Assembly (NCBI RefSeq): GCF_963678225.1
Contig: NZ_OY782764.1
Location: forward strand, 1,617,001 to 1,681,000
Length of the DNA: 64,000 nt
Direction of reading: 5' to 3'
Source of the DNA: an uncultured Cohaesibacter sp.
Lineage (GTDB): Bacteria > Pseudomonadota > Alphaproteobacteria > Rhizobiales > Cohaesibacteraceae
In this document: one piece after another, positions 27,654 through 36,635 of the stretch
Layout: each line of letters begins with the position of its first letter
Position numbering within the stretch: the stretch's first letter is position 1
Notes under the pieces: generated by a model
Seen by the model: the letters and a program-made list of their open reading frames with translations, nothing else
Told to the model about the DNA's origin: nothing
The model's database searches: none
Made by a program: the position numbers and the translations under genes

Positions 27654-28310
27654 ATGAAGAACGCAACCATGCAATCTGTTTCACAATCGGACATGCCTGA
27701 AACGGTTACGACAAAGTCGCAACTGCTGCAGGCACGTGACCTGGTTGCACTAAGCGATGACGAATTGCTTGGTTTGATCGCCATGGGACAGGAAGAAGCC
27801 TTTCAGGCGCTCGTCGAGCGTCATGTCGACCGTGGCTACGCGGTTGCCTACCGTATCCTGCAAGATGGCCCCGAGGCCGAAGATGTGTTGCAGGATGCAT
27901 TCCTTCAGGTCTGGACCCGTAGGGGAAACTGGAAAGCGGGACGCGCTAAATTCTCGACTTGGCTTTTCAAAGTCGTGACCAACCGCTGTATTGACCTTCT
28001 GCGCAAAAACAGGACGTCCGCCATGGACGAACTGCCCGATCTTAAAGACGACAGCTCGAACCAGTCTGCCGTTCTCGAGATGCAGGAAGCAATCGATCTG
28101 CTTGAAGGGGCCGTTGCCCAGTTGCCGGATCAGCAGCGCATCGCCATCGTCTTTTCCTATAACGAGAGTATGAGCAACAGCGAAATCGCGGAAATTATGG
28201 AAACGAGCGTATCCGCAGTGGAATCCCTGCTCAAGCGCGGACGCCAAAAGCTACGCCAGATACTCAAGGCGCACAGCTCCGATATTCTCTCTCTATTTAC
28301 GCAACCTTAA
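27654..28310 (+). CDS. ECF-type RNA polymerase sigma factor, flagellin-linked
   Basis: A 218-residue sigma-70 family factor with only regions 2 and 4, as in ECF sigmas. Region 2 is seen in FQALVERHVDRGYAVAYRIL, then AEDVLQDAFLQVWTRRGNW and FSTWLFKVVTNRCIDLLRK. Region 4 is seen in LPDQQRIAIVFSYNESMSNS followed by EIAEIMETSVSAVESLLKRG. An N-terminal extension of about 35 residues precedes region 2. A second ATG at 27669 is possible and neither start has a strong ribosome site. No anti-sigma gene is adjacent, but a small HGxDxxxWP protein at 35977 is a candidate partner. It lies directly upstream of three flagellin genes, whose promoters share an ECF-like motif. Confidence 0.88.
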   Translation: MKNATMQSVSQSDMPETVTTKSQLLQARDLVALSDDELLGLIAMGQEEAFQALVERHVDRGYAVAYRILQDGPEAEDVLQDAFLQVWTRRGNWKAGRAKFSTWLFKVVTNRCIDLLRKNRTSAMDELPDLKDDSSNQSAVLEMQEAIDLLEGAVAQLPDQQRIAIVFSYNESMSNSEIAEIMETSVSAVESLLKRGRQKLRQILKAHSSDILSLFTQP

Positions 28311-28339
28311 GCACAATTTCCTGCAATGTGATTTAATTT

Positions 28340-28366
28340 CGCCCGGTTTGGCTATTGCCTCCCGTT
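28340..28366 (+). promoter_or_regulatory. Shared flagellar promoter motif, copy 1 (flagellin 1)
   Basis: CGCCCGGTTTG starts at 28340 and CCCGTT ends at 28366, with 17 bp between CGCCCG and CGTT. It lies 67 bp upstream of the flagellin start at 28434. The same two-part motif precedes the other flagellins and flgD. A CGTT -10 element is usual for ECF sigma promoters. Confidence 0.6.
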
Positions 28367-28433
28367 AGAGACAGTAGGCGCACAGCATTTCTATATGAGC
28401 ATGCGCCAACTGCCCGCAACGAGGAGTTTGAGC

Positions 28434-29648
28434 ATGCCCGTCATTTCCACGAATATCGCCGCCAACATAGCTGTGCGATATTTAAACCAGAATTCGACCC
28501 GGCTCTCCGACTCCATTTCCAAACTTTCAAGCGGATCGCGCATCAGTAAAGCCTCTGATGATCCGGCGGGGTTGGCGATTGCGACGGGGATGTCTTCAGA
28601 TCTTGCCAATCTGGAGCAGGCGTCCGTGAATGCCTCCAACAGTCTGGCTCTGTTGCAAACAGCAGACGGCGGTGCGGCGTCCATATCCGAAATTCTGGAG
28701 CGTATGAAAAGCCTTGCCTCGCAGGCAGCCTCAGGCACGGTGACGGACGATGAGCGCAGCAATATTCAAACCGAATTTGCGGCCCTGATGGAAGAGATCG
28801 ACAGTGTGAGTGCTGGCACACGCTATAATGGCGTCAGCTTGCTGGATGGCTCAAGCAACTATTCCGATGACACAGTGGAAACCGCAGCCGTCTTTCATAG
28901 CGGCGTGTCTGCTGGCTATAGCGCAGCCGCATCGGCTGATGATGCGAGCGCCAGCTTTTCGATCAATGGCACCGTGGTGACGGTGACCAGCCACAGTGAT
29001 GGGGCCAACACCGAGGCTATGTCGGCACAGGATCTGGCGGATGCGATCAATCACTCTCTAAAAGAGCAGGGTGACTATACCGTATCGGCTTCAGTGGATG
29101 CGAGCGGAGCCCTTGTCTTCGCAAGCGAAGAAACCGGCGCCAACGCAACGCTCGATATTTCGGATGTGACGGGCGACAGCGGGCTACTTGCATCCATGGG
29201 GCTCTCGGAAGGGGGTAACGTGAAGGAGCGGGGCGCGTCAATTGAGGCAGTGACCACCGGCGCGAATGTGGTGGTTGGCGTTTCCGGCAATGATACGATC
29301 AATCTCTCCATTCAGGCCCTGACGACAGAAGCACTCGGGCTGTCCGGATTGGATCTGTCCTCCAGAGAAGGCGCAACCAAGGCTTTCTCTTTGCTCGATC
29401 TGGCGATTGGGTCTGTCGCTGATGCGCGCGCCGAGATGGGGGCGACCATGTCTCGCTTTGAATTCCGCTCGCAGCAGATCGACACAAGCCTTGAAAATCT
29501 CGAAGCGGCCAAATCTGCGATCATGGATGTCGATATCGCCAAGGAAATGGCGAAGATGTCTTCCGAGACCGTGCGCGTAAAAGCGGCCGCCGCCGCTGTG
29601 GCGCAAGCCAACAAAGTGCCGCAATATCTGCTCAAGCTCCTTCAGTAG
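28434..29648 (+). CDS. Flagellin 1 (shorter paralogue)
   Basis: A 404-residue flagellin, the filament subunit. The N-terminal D0/D1 region (MPVISTNIAANIAVRYLNQN, then GSRISKASDDPAGLAIATGM) and the C-terminal D1/D0 region (MSRFEFRSQQIDTSLENLEA, ending VPQYLLKLLQ) are canonical. The middle contains one Flagellin_IN-like repeat (FSINGTVVTVTSHSDGANTE). The start at 28434 is preceded by GAGGAG at 7 bp; the upstream frame from 28395 adds 13 residues that do not belong to the family. It differs more from flagellins 2 and 3 than these do from each other, notably in the SETVRVKAAAAAVAQANKVP segment. Confidence 0.95.
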   Translation: MPVISTNIAANIAVRYLNQNSTRLSDSISKLSSGSRISKASDDPAGLAIATGMSSDLANLEQASVNASNSLALLQTADGGAASISEILERMKSLASQAASGTVTDDERSNIQTEFAALMEEIDSVSAGTRYNGVSLLDGSSNYSDDTVETAAVFHSGVSAGYSAAASADDASASFSINGTVVTVTSHSDGANTEAMSAQDLADAINHSLKEQGDYTVSASVDASGALVFASEETGANATLDISDVTGDSGLLASMGLSEGGNVKERGASIEAVTTGANVVVGVSGNDTINLSIQALTTEALGLSGLDLSSREGATKAFSLLDLAIGSVADARAEMGATMSRFEFRSQQIDTSLENLEAAKSAIMDVDIAKEMAKMSSETVRVKAAAAAVAQANKVPQYLLKLLQ

Positions 29649-30007
29649 GCCATTTGCTACCGCTGATTTTCTTTTGGTGGATATAGTCAGCTTATTGCTT
29701 TTTGCGAAGCTTCCCGCATTTTATGAAAATTAATTTACCAAGTAATTTTCCAAATTTAATCTTTCGTTAACTATAATAAAACCCGATATTGAGTGATGAA
29801 ATGGCTGAAATCAGCTAATTTATGCTTAAAATCAAAGATGGGCCGATAAAACCTTATAGTTAACAAAGGTTTAAAAGGTTAAAAAATAAAGTAAAATAAA
29901 TCTCGCCCGGTTTGCCAACCCTGACCCGTTACAAATACAACGCGTGAAATAACGCACTTAACGGCACTGTAAAGTGGAGCCATTTTTTTCGAGTCAGGAT
30001 ATCTACC
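29649..30007. other. AT-rich leader region of flagellin 2
   Basis: No gene. The stretch is rich in A/T (29750-29900) and ends with promoter motif copy 2 at 29904-29930 and a ribosome site (AGGA) before the start at 30008. No clear terminator for flagellin 1 was found. Confidence 0.6.
29904..29930 (+). promoter_or_regulatory. Shared flagellar promoter motif, copy 2 (flagellin 2)
   Basis: CGCCCGGTTTG at 29904 and CCCGTT ending at 29930, again with 17 bp between CGCCCG and CGTT. The motif ends 77 bp before the flagellin 2 start. Confidence 0.6.
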
Positions 30008-31573
30008 ATGCCAGTAATCTCTACCAACACAGCTGCAAACACTGCAGTGCGTTTTTTGAACAGAAACTCCGATGATCAGTCCAACTCTCTGGCAAAGCTG
30101 GCCAGTGGGTCCAACATCAACAAAGCCTCTGATGATGCTGCCGGCCTGGCTATCGCGACCAAGATTTCAACCGACGTGGCTGCGCTGGAACAGGCTTCTA
30201 CCAACGCTTCCCACGCTGTTTCGGTTTTGAACACCGCAGATGGTGGTGCTTCCAACATCGCCGATATCGTCGAGCGTATGAAAACGCTGGCCTCCCAGTC
30301 CGCTTCTGGTACGGTAACGGATACTGAACGTGCTTATATCCAGGCTGAATTCTCGCAGCTACAGGACGAGATCGACGGCATCACCGAATCCACCCGCTAC
30401 AACGGCCAGGGCCTGTTGGATGGCTCCAGTGACTTCTCCGTGGATGATACGGAAACGGCCGCTGTTTATACGTCTGATGTTACGGGTACCGCTAGTACCT
30501 CCGCTATGATCGGTGCCGATGGCGTCTATACCGCAGACACTGCCGCTGAGGTCGTTTCTATTGAGATCGGTGATGGTACCAACACCGTCGATGTAGACTT
30601 TACCCTCAGCAATGTCGGTGACACGCTGACCGCACAGCAAATTGCCGATAAGATTAACACAACCGTGGCTGGGGATACCAATCTGGCCGGGAAAATTACC
30701 GCTTCCGCGGATGACGCTGGTAATCTTTCCCTGACCGGCGTTGATGGTACTACGGTTGAAATCGGGGATGGTGCAGCTCTTGCCAATACGACACTGGCAG
30801 ACGTTGGTCTGGACAACACCACCAGCGTACCGGCTGCTAAAGGCTACGCAAATGCGAGCGCAACTGCCGAAGAAACAATCCAAATTGAAGTCGGTGGTTC
30901 CAAGCTCGACATCACAGCAGCCTTCACTCAAGGTTCCGGTACTGCATTGAGCAATGAAGACCTTGCTGCACAGATCGAAACAGGCCTGCATGATGATGGC
31001 AACTATCAATATGAAGTTTCTTATGATAGCGCCTCGGAAGCCATCACGATCACCAGTCTTGCAACGGGGGACAGCGCTGACGTAACGATCGCTGGCACAG
31101 ATAGTGACGGTGGTTTGACTCTTGCTGCCCTTGGTCTGGAAGCCGGAACCACCAGCGGCAAGACAACCGCTGTGGCAACAACGGGCGCTGAAATCGTTGT
31201 TGGTTCCACTTCTGCTGATACCATCAATCTATCCATCGACACGTTGACGACCGAAGCGCTTGGCATTGATGAGCTGGATGTGTCTACCGGTGAAGGGGCT
31301 GCAGAAGCGCTTTCCGTACTGGATATGGCAATTGATACTATTTCGGATGCACGCGCCAAGCTTGGTGCAAAAATGAGCCGGTTCGAGTTCCGCTCTTCCC
31401 AGATCGACACCAGCGTTGAAAACCTTGATGCTGCCAAGTCTGCCATCGCCGACGTCGACATCGCCAAGGAACAGGCTTCCCTGTCTTCCTCCAGCGTGAA
31501 GGTTCAGGCTGCAGTTGCCGCAGCTTCTCAGGCCAACCAGATGCCACAGAATCTGCTTAGCTTGATCCAGTAA
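30008..31573 (+). CDS. Flagellin 2
   Basis: A 521-residue flagellin with canonical ends (MPVISTNTAANTAVRFLNRN; SQANQMPQNLLSLIQ). It has a long variable central domain of about 230 residues containing Flagellin_IN-like repeats (VDVDFTLSNVGDTLTAQQIA; KLDITAAFTQGSGTALSNED). Its first 155 and last 110 residues are nearly identical to flagellin 3, while the central parts are unrelated in detail. Such surface-exposed D2/D3 regions diverge under selection. The ribosome site AGGA lies before the ATG. A strong terminator follows at 31604. Confidence 0.97.
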   Translation: MPVISTNTAANTAVRFLNRNSDDQSNSLAKLASGSNINKASDDAAGLAIATKISTDVAALEQASTNASHAVSVLNTADGGASNIADIVERMKTLASQSASGTVTDTERAYIQAEFSQLQDEIDGITESTRYNGQGLLDGSSDFSVDDTETAAVYTSDVTGTASTSAMIGADGVYTADTAAEVVSIEIGDGTNTVDVDFTLSNVGDTLTAQQIADKINTTVAGDTNLAGKITASADDAGNLSLTGVDGTTVEIGDGAALANTTLADVGLDNTTSVPAAKGYANASATAEETIQIEVGGSKLDITAAFTQGSGTALSNEDLAAQIETGLHDDGNYQYEVSYDSASEAITITSLATGDSADVTIAGTDSDGGLTLAALGLEAGTTSGKTTAVATTGAEIVVGSTSADTINLSIDTLTTEALGIDELDVSTGEGAAEALSVLDMAIDTISDARAKLGAKMSRFEFRSSQIDTSVENLDAAKSAIADVDIAKEQASLSSSSVKVQAAVAAASQANQMPQNLLSLIQ

Positions 31574-31603
31574 CATAAGCTTTAGAGATAGCTCGACATC
31601 TTA

Positions 31604-31643
31604 AAGCGGCCGGATGCGTCAAGTGCGCATCCGGCCGCTTCTT
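31604..31643 (+). terminator. Strong terminator after flagellin 2
   Basis: A perfect 15-bp stem (31604-31618 with 31626-31640) closes a 7-base loop and is followed by CTTAT. It lies 31 bp past the flagellin 2 stop codon. Confidence 0.85.
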
Positions 31644-32085
31644 ATGCAATAGACAGGTGTTTCTGAACAACCGAGTGAAAGTTCAAAAGGTCTGGATAGC
31701 AAGAGGCTACCCGGGCCTTTCCTTTACAAATGCTTACTGAATTCAGGTGGTTTACTTGTGTCGATTGCGTGGAGTGGGGAATATTTACTCTCTGTTAATT
31801 ATAAAATTTGGTCGTTTGAAGTTTATTCTTTGAAAAGTCACCCAAAATATCGGAGTTGTTGTTAATCTTTTTCTCTGTGAATGCTTGGAAAAGCGTGGGT
31901 AAAACCTAACGGAGTGAAAATTCTGGATCGAACTCTTTATTCAACGTTAATTTTGAGGCGCTTTGGCCAAAAATATTTAGCGCCCGATTTGCTCTGCTTG
32001 GCCCGTTGAATAGTCAAGACGCAAGGAAAAGCGTCATCCGCTTAGTAACAGTAGCGCGGCTATCGTTTAGTTCAGGAGTTCGACT
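31644..32085. other. Intergenic leader of flagellin 3
   Basis: No gene. It holds AT-rich sequence, promoter motif copy 3 at 31981-32007, and CAGGAG as ribosome site before the start at 32086. Confidence 0.6.
31981..32007 (+). promoter_or_regulatory. Shared flagellar promoter motif, copy 3 (flagellin 3)
   Basis: CGCCCGATTTG at 31981 and CCCGTT ending at 32007, with 17 bp between CGCCCG and CGTT. It ends 78 bp before the start at 32086, almost the same distance as copy 2. Confidence 0.6.
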
Positions 32086-33642
32086 ATGCCCGTAATTTCT
32101 ACCAATACCGCAGCAAACACTGCAGTTCGTTTTTTGAACAGAAACTCAAGTGATCAGACCAACTCTCTGGCAAAGCTGGCCAGTGGGTCCAATATCAACA
32201 AGGCGTCTGATGACGCTGCCGGTCTGGCTATCTCCACTAAAATCGGTACCGACGTTGCCGCGCTGGAACAGGCTTCCACCAACGCTTCCCATGGTATTTC
32301 CGTTTTGCAGACCGCAGACGGTGGCGCATCCAACATTGCTGACATCGTTGAACGAATGAAAACGCTGGCCTCCCAGTCCGCGTCCGGTACGGTAACGGAT
32401 ACTGAACGTGCATATGTGCAGGCTGAATTTGAACAGCTGCAGGACGAAATCGACGGCATCACCGAATCCACCCGATACAACGGCCAGAGCCTTCTGGATG
32501 GCTCCAGTGACTTCTCCGTGGATGATACAACGACCGCTGCAGTAAGTGGCAACCAAGACGTTGCTGCTGTGCAGGGGGGGACTACTGCATATTCTTCAAG
32601 CGTCGGCGCCGACCAGAACTCTGTAATCGCAATCAATGGTGAAAGCTTCACTTTGACAGCCAAAACAGATGGTTCGGATGAAGAACTGACCATGGCTGAC
32701 GCCGCAGATCAGATCAACGCTCAGGTTGAGGCGTTGGGAGCTGATAGTGCTGCTGCAAGTGTTTACGCATATGTCGATAGCACTGGCGCATTGGCTATTA
32801 CGGATAACTCGGGTAGCAATCTCACTATTGATGATACATCGGGTGACTTTGCCCTGACTGATATTGGCTTGACGGACGGTACGGATCAGGCGGCAACTAC
32901 GGTGGCCACCTCGGACTATAGTGCTGCATCTGCTACTGAAGCTGCGACCGGAACCATTAGCATTGATGGGACGAAGGTAACCCTGACCACAAACTGGGAT
33001 TCAACGAACGGCGCCACGTTGACCAAAGAAGACATGGTGTCTCAGATCAACGAAGGCTTGAAAGATGCTGGGAATTATCAGGTTGAGGCTTCTCTCAATT
33101 CCGATGATCAGATTGTTCTTACAAGTCTTGATACAGGCGCGAATGCTTCTGTTTCACTTGCAGATGTAGATACATCTGGAGGGATTAGCCTTGGTACTCT
33201 TGGCCTTAGCTCCGGTACAACAAATGGCACGACGACTGAGGCTGCAACAACCGGTGCAGAAATCGTTGTCGGATCAACCTCTGCTGACACCATCAATCTT
33301 TCGATAGATTCTCTCGATACTGAATCTTTGGGTATCGCTGATCTGGACGTTTCTACTGAAGAAGGGGCAGCTGAAGCGCTCTCCGTTCTCGATATGGCGA
33401 TTGACAAGATTTCTGATGCGCGTGCTGAAATCGGTGCGACCATGTCCCGGTTCGAGTTCCGCTCTTCCCAGATCGACACCAGCGTTGAAAACCTGGAAGC
33501 TGCCAAGTCTGCCATCGCTGACGTGGACATCGCCAAGGAACAGGCCTCCCTTTCCTCCTCCAGCGTGAAGGTTCAGGCCGCTGTTGCAGCTGCCTCTCAG
33601 GCCAACCAGATGCCACAGAACCTGCTCAGCCTTATTCGGTAA
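32086..33642 (+). CDS. Flagellin 3
   Basis: A 518-residue flagellin, close paralogue of flagellin 2 at both ends (MPVISTNTAANTAVRFLNRN; NQMPQNLLSLIR) but with its own central domain. That domain contains Flagellin_IN-like repeats (SVIAINGESFTLTAKTDGSD; ISIDGTKVTLTTNWDSTNGA). The matching 5' and 3' gene ends form long direct DNA repeats with flagellin 2. Alternative flagellins in one filament, or sequential expression, are both plausible. The ribosome site CAGGAG is well placed. fliD follows after 69 bp. Confidence 0.97.
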   Translation: MPVISTNTAANTAVRFLNRNSSDQTNSLAKLASGSNINKASDDAAGLAISTKIGTDVAALEQASTNASHGISVLQTADGGASNIADIVERMKTLASQSASGTVTDTERAYVQAEFEQLQDEIDGITESTRYNGQSLLDGSSDFSVDDTTTAAVSGNQDVAAVQGGTTAYSSSVGADQNSVIAINGESFTLTAKTDGSDEELTMADAADQINAQVEALGADSAAASVYAYVDSTGALAITDNSGSNLTIDDTSGDFALTDIGLTDGTDQAATTVATSDYSAASATEAATGTISIDGTKVTLTTNWDSTNGATLTKEDMVSQINEGLKDAGNYQVEASLNSDDQIVLTSLDTGANASVSLADVDTSGGISLGTLGLSSGTTNGTTTEAATTGAEIVVGSTSADTINLSIDSLDTESLGIADLDVSTEEGAAEALSVLDMAIDKISDARAEIGATMSRFEFRSSQIDTSVENLEAAKSAIADVDIAKEQASLSSSSVKVQAAVAAASQANQMPQNLLSLIR

Positions 33643-33662
33643 GATTAATATTCAGATGGGGC

Positions 33663-33688
33663 CGCCTGATCGGGTGGCCCTGTCCGTA
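33663..33688 (+). promoter_or_regulatory. Weak fifth copy of the flagellar motif before fliD, overlapping a hairpin
   Basis: CGCCTG (33663-33668) and CGTA (33685-33688) are 16 bp apart, resembling the flgD copy but lacking the TTTG and final T. The same bases can form a hairpin (GGGCCGCC with GGGTGGCCC), so this could instead be a partial terminator of flagellin 3. Confidence 0.35.
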
Positions 33689-33711
33689 TAACTAATACAG
33701 GAGTTTGGCAA

Positions 33712-35469
33712 ATGACGAGTGTTAGTTCTACCGATACAGGCGCGGCGACGACCACGACAACGAACACTACCACTACGTCTTCATCCAGCTCCAGCTCCGC
33801 TCATACTGCCAATGTGTCATCTGACTCGGATATCGATTGGGATGCCCTGATCGAGGCGGCGGTGCTGCAAAAGCAGCTTCCAGCGGATCGTATCAGCAAT
33901 AAAATCACGGAAAATGAAGCCAAAATTGAATCCTACAACACCATGCAGGATCTGCTTGGTGACATGCTGGATTCTGTCGAGACCATCACGGGCGTTTCTG
34001 AATCCCTGACAGAACAGGATGACATTTTTTCCTCGCGCGAAGCCTATCTGACCGGCATCGGTGGCGCGGACGCAGAAAATTCACTGGTGGTGACCGCTGA
34101 GGCGGGTGTCGCCATCCAGACCTACGAACTGACGATCGACCAGCTCGCAACCTCCCAGAAAGTGGCCAGCGCTTCGCAGAGCAGCGGTTATGATGCACTC
34201 GGATATGAGGGCACAATCTCACTGTCCATGGCAGGGGCGGATATCCCGGTCAATGCAGATGGGGACGAAGACCCAACATTGCTGCAAGTTGAAGTCGACG
34301 ACACCATGAGCCTCGTCGAGATCGCCGATGAGATCAATACCCGAACCGACTATACGGGCGTGACCGCCACTGTGGTTGCCGTTGATGAGAATGACTTTCG
34401 CCTCGTGCTGACGGGGGAGACCGGCGCGGATATCGTCATGACCTCGGTCGAGGGAGACGACATCGGCCAGTCGCTCGGACTGACCGATAGCAGCGGTGCC
34501 TATGTTGACGAGCTGCAATCTTCGCAAATCGCCAAATTCTCCGTCGATGGCGTTGAGATTTCCCGAAAAAGCAACACCGTTGATGATGTGATCGACGGCG
34601 TCACATTCTCCCTCTACCAAACCACCGATGTTGGCGAATCCATCGCAGTCGAGATTGGCCAGTCCCTGTCTTCCATCAAGGATGCCGTGGTTTCGCTGGC
34701 CGATAGCTACAATGCCTATCGTGAATGGGCCATCACCCAACAGGCTATCGACGCAAGCGGATCCGTTTCCGATGACGCGACCCTGTTTGGTGACAATATG
34801 CTGCGCAATATCAACACCGAGATCGCGCGCGGTTTGTCTAAGGTGATTGATAGTGAAGGCATGGCGCTGCTCGGGCTTTCCTATGATGAGAATAACTATC
34901 TTGAGCTGGATGAGAGCGAGCTCAATGACGCGCTGTTGAACGACATCGACCAGATCGAGGATGTGCTCAACTTCCAGTATGAAACCAGCAATTCCGATCT
35001 GGCTGTTCTGCGGCGGAACGCCAACATGCCCTCGGAGCTGACGCTTGACATTACCGTTGATGAGGAAGGCGCTGTTGTCGGCGTTCTTGCAGACGGAGAG
35101 GCGGGGCTGTTCGAAGTGGATGGTACCCGTATCGTTGGCGCTGAAGGAACCGACTATGAGGGGATCACCTTTGTCTATACCGGCGATGAAAACGCCACGA
35201 TCACCTTCAGCAGTTCGGCCGGCATGGCCGAACAGCTTTTCCAGTCACTGAACAAATATACAGATGAGGATGATGGTCTTCTGACAGAGAAGATCGCATC
35301 CCTCGAAGAACAAAACGAAGATTATGAAGCCGAATATGACGACTATATGAGCATCGTTGATGCTTATGAAATGCGTCTGACGGAGCTTTACTCATCTTAC
35401 CAGGCAGCGATCGAAGAGGCCCAAAGCTCGCTGGACTATCTGGAAGCCATTCTCAATTCGGGAGACTAA
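33712..35469 (+). CDS. fliD: FliD, flagellar filament cap
   Basis: A 585-residue FliD (HAP2) protein that caps the filament and guides flagellin folding. The N-terminus is a Thr/Ser-rich low-complexity run, then SDIDWDALIEAAVLQKQLPA opens the conserved FliD_N domain. VAIQTYELTIDQLATSQKVA and FSVDGVEISRKSNTVDDVID are family signatures. The C-terminal FliD_C domain (LSSIKDAVVSLADSYNAYRE) ends in a coiled coil (EKIASLEEQNEDYEAEYDDY). A Flagellin_IN repeat is present in the middle. It is followed at 1 bp by fliS. Confidence 0.95.
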   Translation: MTSVSSTDTGAATTTTTNTTTTSSSSSSSAHTANVSSDSDIDWDALIEAAVLQKQLPADRISNKITENEAKIESYNTMQDLLGDMLDSVETITGVSESLTEQDDIFSSREAYLTGIGGADAENSLVVTAEAGVAIQTYELTIDQLATSQKVASASQSSGYDALGYEGTISLSMAGADIPVNADGDEDPTLLQVEVDDTMSLVEIADEINTRTDYTGVTATVVAVDENDFRLVLTGETGADIVMTSVEGDDIGQSLGLTDSSGAYVDELQSSQIAKFSVDGVEISRKSNTVDDVIDGVTFSLYQTTDVGESIAVEIGQSLSSIKDAVVSLADSYNAYREWAITQQAIDASGSVSDDATLFGDNMLRNINTEIARGLSKVIDSEGMALLGLSYDENNYLELDESELNDALLNDIDQIEDVLNFQYETSNSDLAVLRRNANMPSELTLDITVDEEGAVVGVLADGEAGLFEVDGTRIVGAEGTDYEGITFVYTGDENATITFSSSAGMAEQLFQSLNKYTDEDDGLLTEKIASLEEQNEDYEAEYDDYMSIVDAYEMRLTELYSSYQAAIEEAQSSLDYLEAILNSGD

Positions 35470-35470
35470 T

Positions 35471-35923
35471 ATGAATTATGCGCAAAACCGCGCGGTGAAC
35501 GCCTATAGGACAGCCAATACGGCTGTGCCGCCCGTCAAAGCTGTCGCTATGCTGCTGGATGAAGCGCTGAATGCGATCGTGTTGACAGCCTACTATATCA
35601 AGCGCAAGGAATTCGAGAGCGCTTTCGGGCGTGTCGTTCATGCCTCCAAGATCCTGAGTGGACTGCGGCAAAATGTGAATCTGGATGTAGACCCGCAAAT
35701 GGGGCAGCAGTTCATCGACATGTATACCAGCAACATTTTTGCTTTACACAATGCTTATGGACGTGATGACGCGATCCAAAGATATGCTACGCTGGCTAGC
35801 GGTATTCTGGAATTCCGCAATGCATGGGCAGAAATCGCAAGAATGCAGCAACGAAGCATTGACACCGTCATGGGCGGGATTTTAGATCAAAAAGATGAAG
35901 TTGTTGCCGCTGAAGCGGTATAA
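35471..35923 (+). CDS. fliS: FliS, flagellin export chaperone
   Basis: A 150-residue FliS-like chaperone, which binds the C-terminus of flagellin before export. The family pattern is visible in AVNAYRTANTAVPPVKAVAM and LLDEALNAIVLTAYYIKRKE, followed by a helical bundle (ASKILSGLRQNVNLDVDP). It starts one base after the fliD stop, so it is translationally linked. Many Rhizobiales use FlaF/FlbT instead, and no flaF or flbT is found in this block. Confidence 0.92.
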   Translation: MNYAQNRAVNAYRTANTAVPPVKAVAMLLDEALNAIVLTAYYIKRKEFESAFGRVVHASKILSGLRQNVNLDVDPQMGQQFIDMYTSNIFALHNAYGRDDAIQRYATLASGILEFRNAWAEIARMQQRSIDTVMGGILDQKDEVVAAEAV

Positions 35924-35976
35924 CGCCTGGACAATCGAGACGACGGCTTACTTGTCCAGCCAATGTTAGGACAATT

Positions 35977-36222
35977 ATGGCCAAGTCCGAAGGTGATATG
36001 ACGATTGAGCAGTTCGAAGAGCTGTTGGATCTGCACGGTCCGGATTTGAAGAATTGGCCAGAAGAGCAAGTGGCGCCAGCCCTTGCTCTTTTAAGTATTT
36101 CCCAAGATGCACAAGATAGCTTGCGACTTGCAGCAAGCATACCCAAGCTGGCGAAGGCCTCGCCAGCCCCGAAGGCTCCCGCCTCTCTTGTCAATCGCAT
36201 CATGACGAAAGTCAAAAAATAA
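35977..36222 (+). CDS. Small protein with HGxDxxxWP motif, possible sigma-factor partner
   Basis: An 81-residue soluble protein. A second start at 35998 (74 residues) has the better ribosome site (GAAGG). Its pattern FEELLDLHGPDLKNWPEE, then an Ala/Leu helix and a tail PAPKAPASLVNRIMTKVKK, resembles small proteins often found next to ECF sigma genes in Alphaproteobacteria (pattern LL-HGxDxxxWP). That resemblance is from memory and unverified. No ECF gene adjoins it here, but one lies 7.7 kb upstream at the other end of the flagellin block. I infer a possible role in controlling that sigma factor. It could also be a simple flagellar accessory. Confidence 0.65.
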   Translation: MAKSEGDMTIEQFEELLDLHGPDLKNWPEEQVAPALALLSISQDAQDSLRLAASIPKLAKASPAPKAPASLVNRIMTKVKK

Positions 36223-36635
36223 AATCATGATGTGCTGCTGCCTTGAATGCGCTGGCTACATTTGAGTATCTGCGCGTGGTGTGGCTCTCAAAATCAAAAG
36301 CTCTTTTCGCAAGCATTAGCAGCTCTTACAATTTCTCATTTGTTTCATCGCGTTCATTGGGCTGTCAAAATATTTATACGTGAATATTTTCTAAAGTAAA
36401 AAGGCGAACTGAAGGAATTTTGCGCAATTAAATACTTAAAAATTATATTTATAAACTGAGATAGGCAATTAATTCCTAGCGGAAATAAGTATAGGGCAAT
36501 ATTTTCCTAAATAAAAAATGAAAAAATACCGCCTGATTTGGCTTTTTGTCCCGTTTCAGAAATATGAGGGATGAAGGCATGAGGTGAAATCCGTGTCTTG
36601 ATCTCGTGTTTTCTCGAAACGCGCGAGCTAAAGCC
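36223..36635. other. Intergenic region before flgD
   Basis: About 410 bp without a gene, AT-rich between 36330 and 36530. It contains motif copy 4 at 36530-36555, and a TAAA exactly 15 bp upstream of GCCTGATT, which is also a loose sigma-28-like arrangement. Confidence 0.6.
36530..36555 (+). promoter_or_regulatory. Shared flagellar promoter motif, copy 4 (flgD)
   Basis: CGCCTGATTTG at 36530 and CCCGTT ending at 36555, with 16 bp between CGCCTG and CGTT. The motif ends 80 bp before the chosen flgD start, as in the flagellin genes, so hook and filament genes may share one control. Confidence 0.58.

Noticed and set aside
28340-28366. Sigma-54 promoter (GG-N10-GC) before flagellin 1
   Set aside because: A partial fit exists, but it is not shared by the other flagellin promoters, whereas the two-part motif is.
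36512-36538. Sigma-28-type promoter (TAAA-N15-GCCTGATT) before flgD
   Set aside because: Only this copy of the shared motif has TAAA at the right distance; the flagellin copies do not, and the conserved CCCGTT downstream would be unexplained. Kept only as an alternative.
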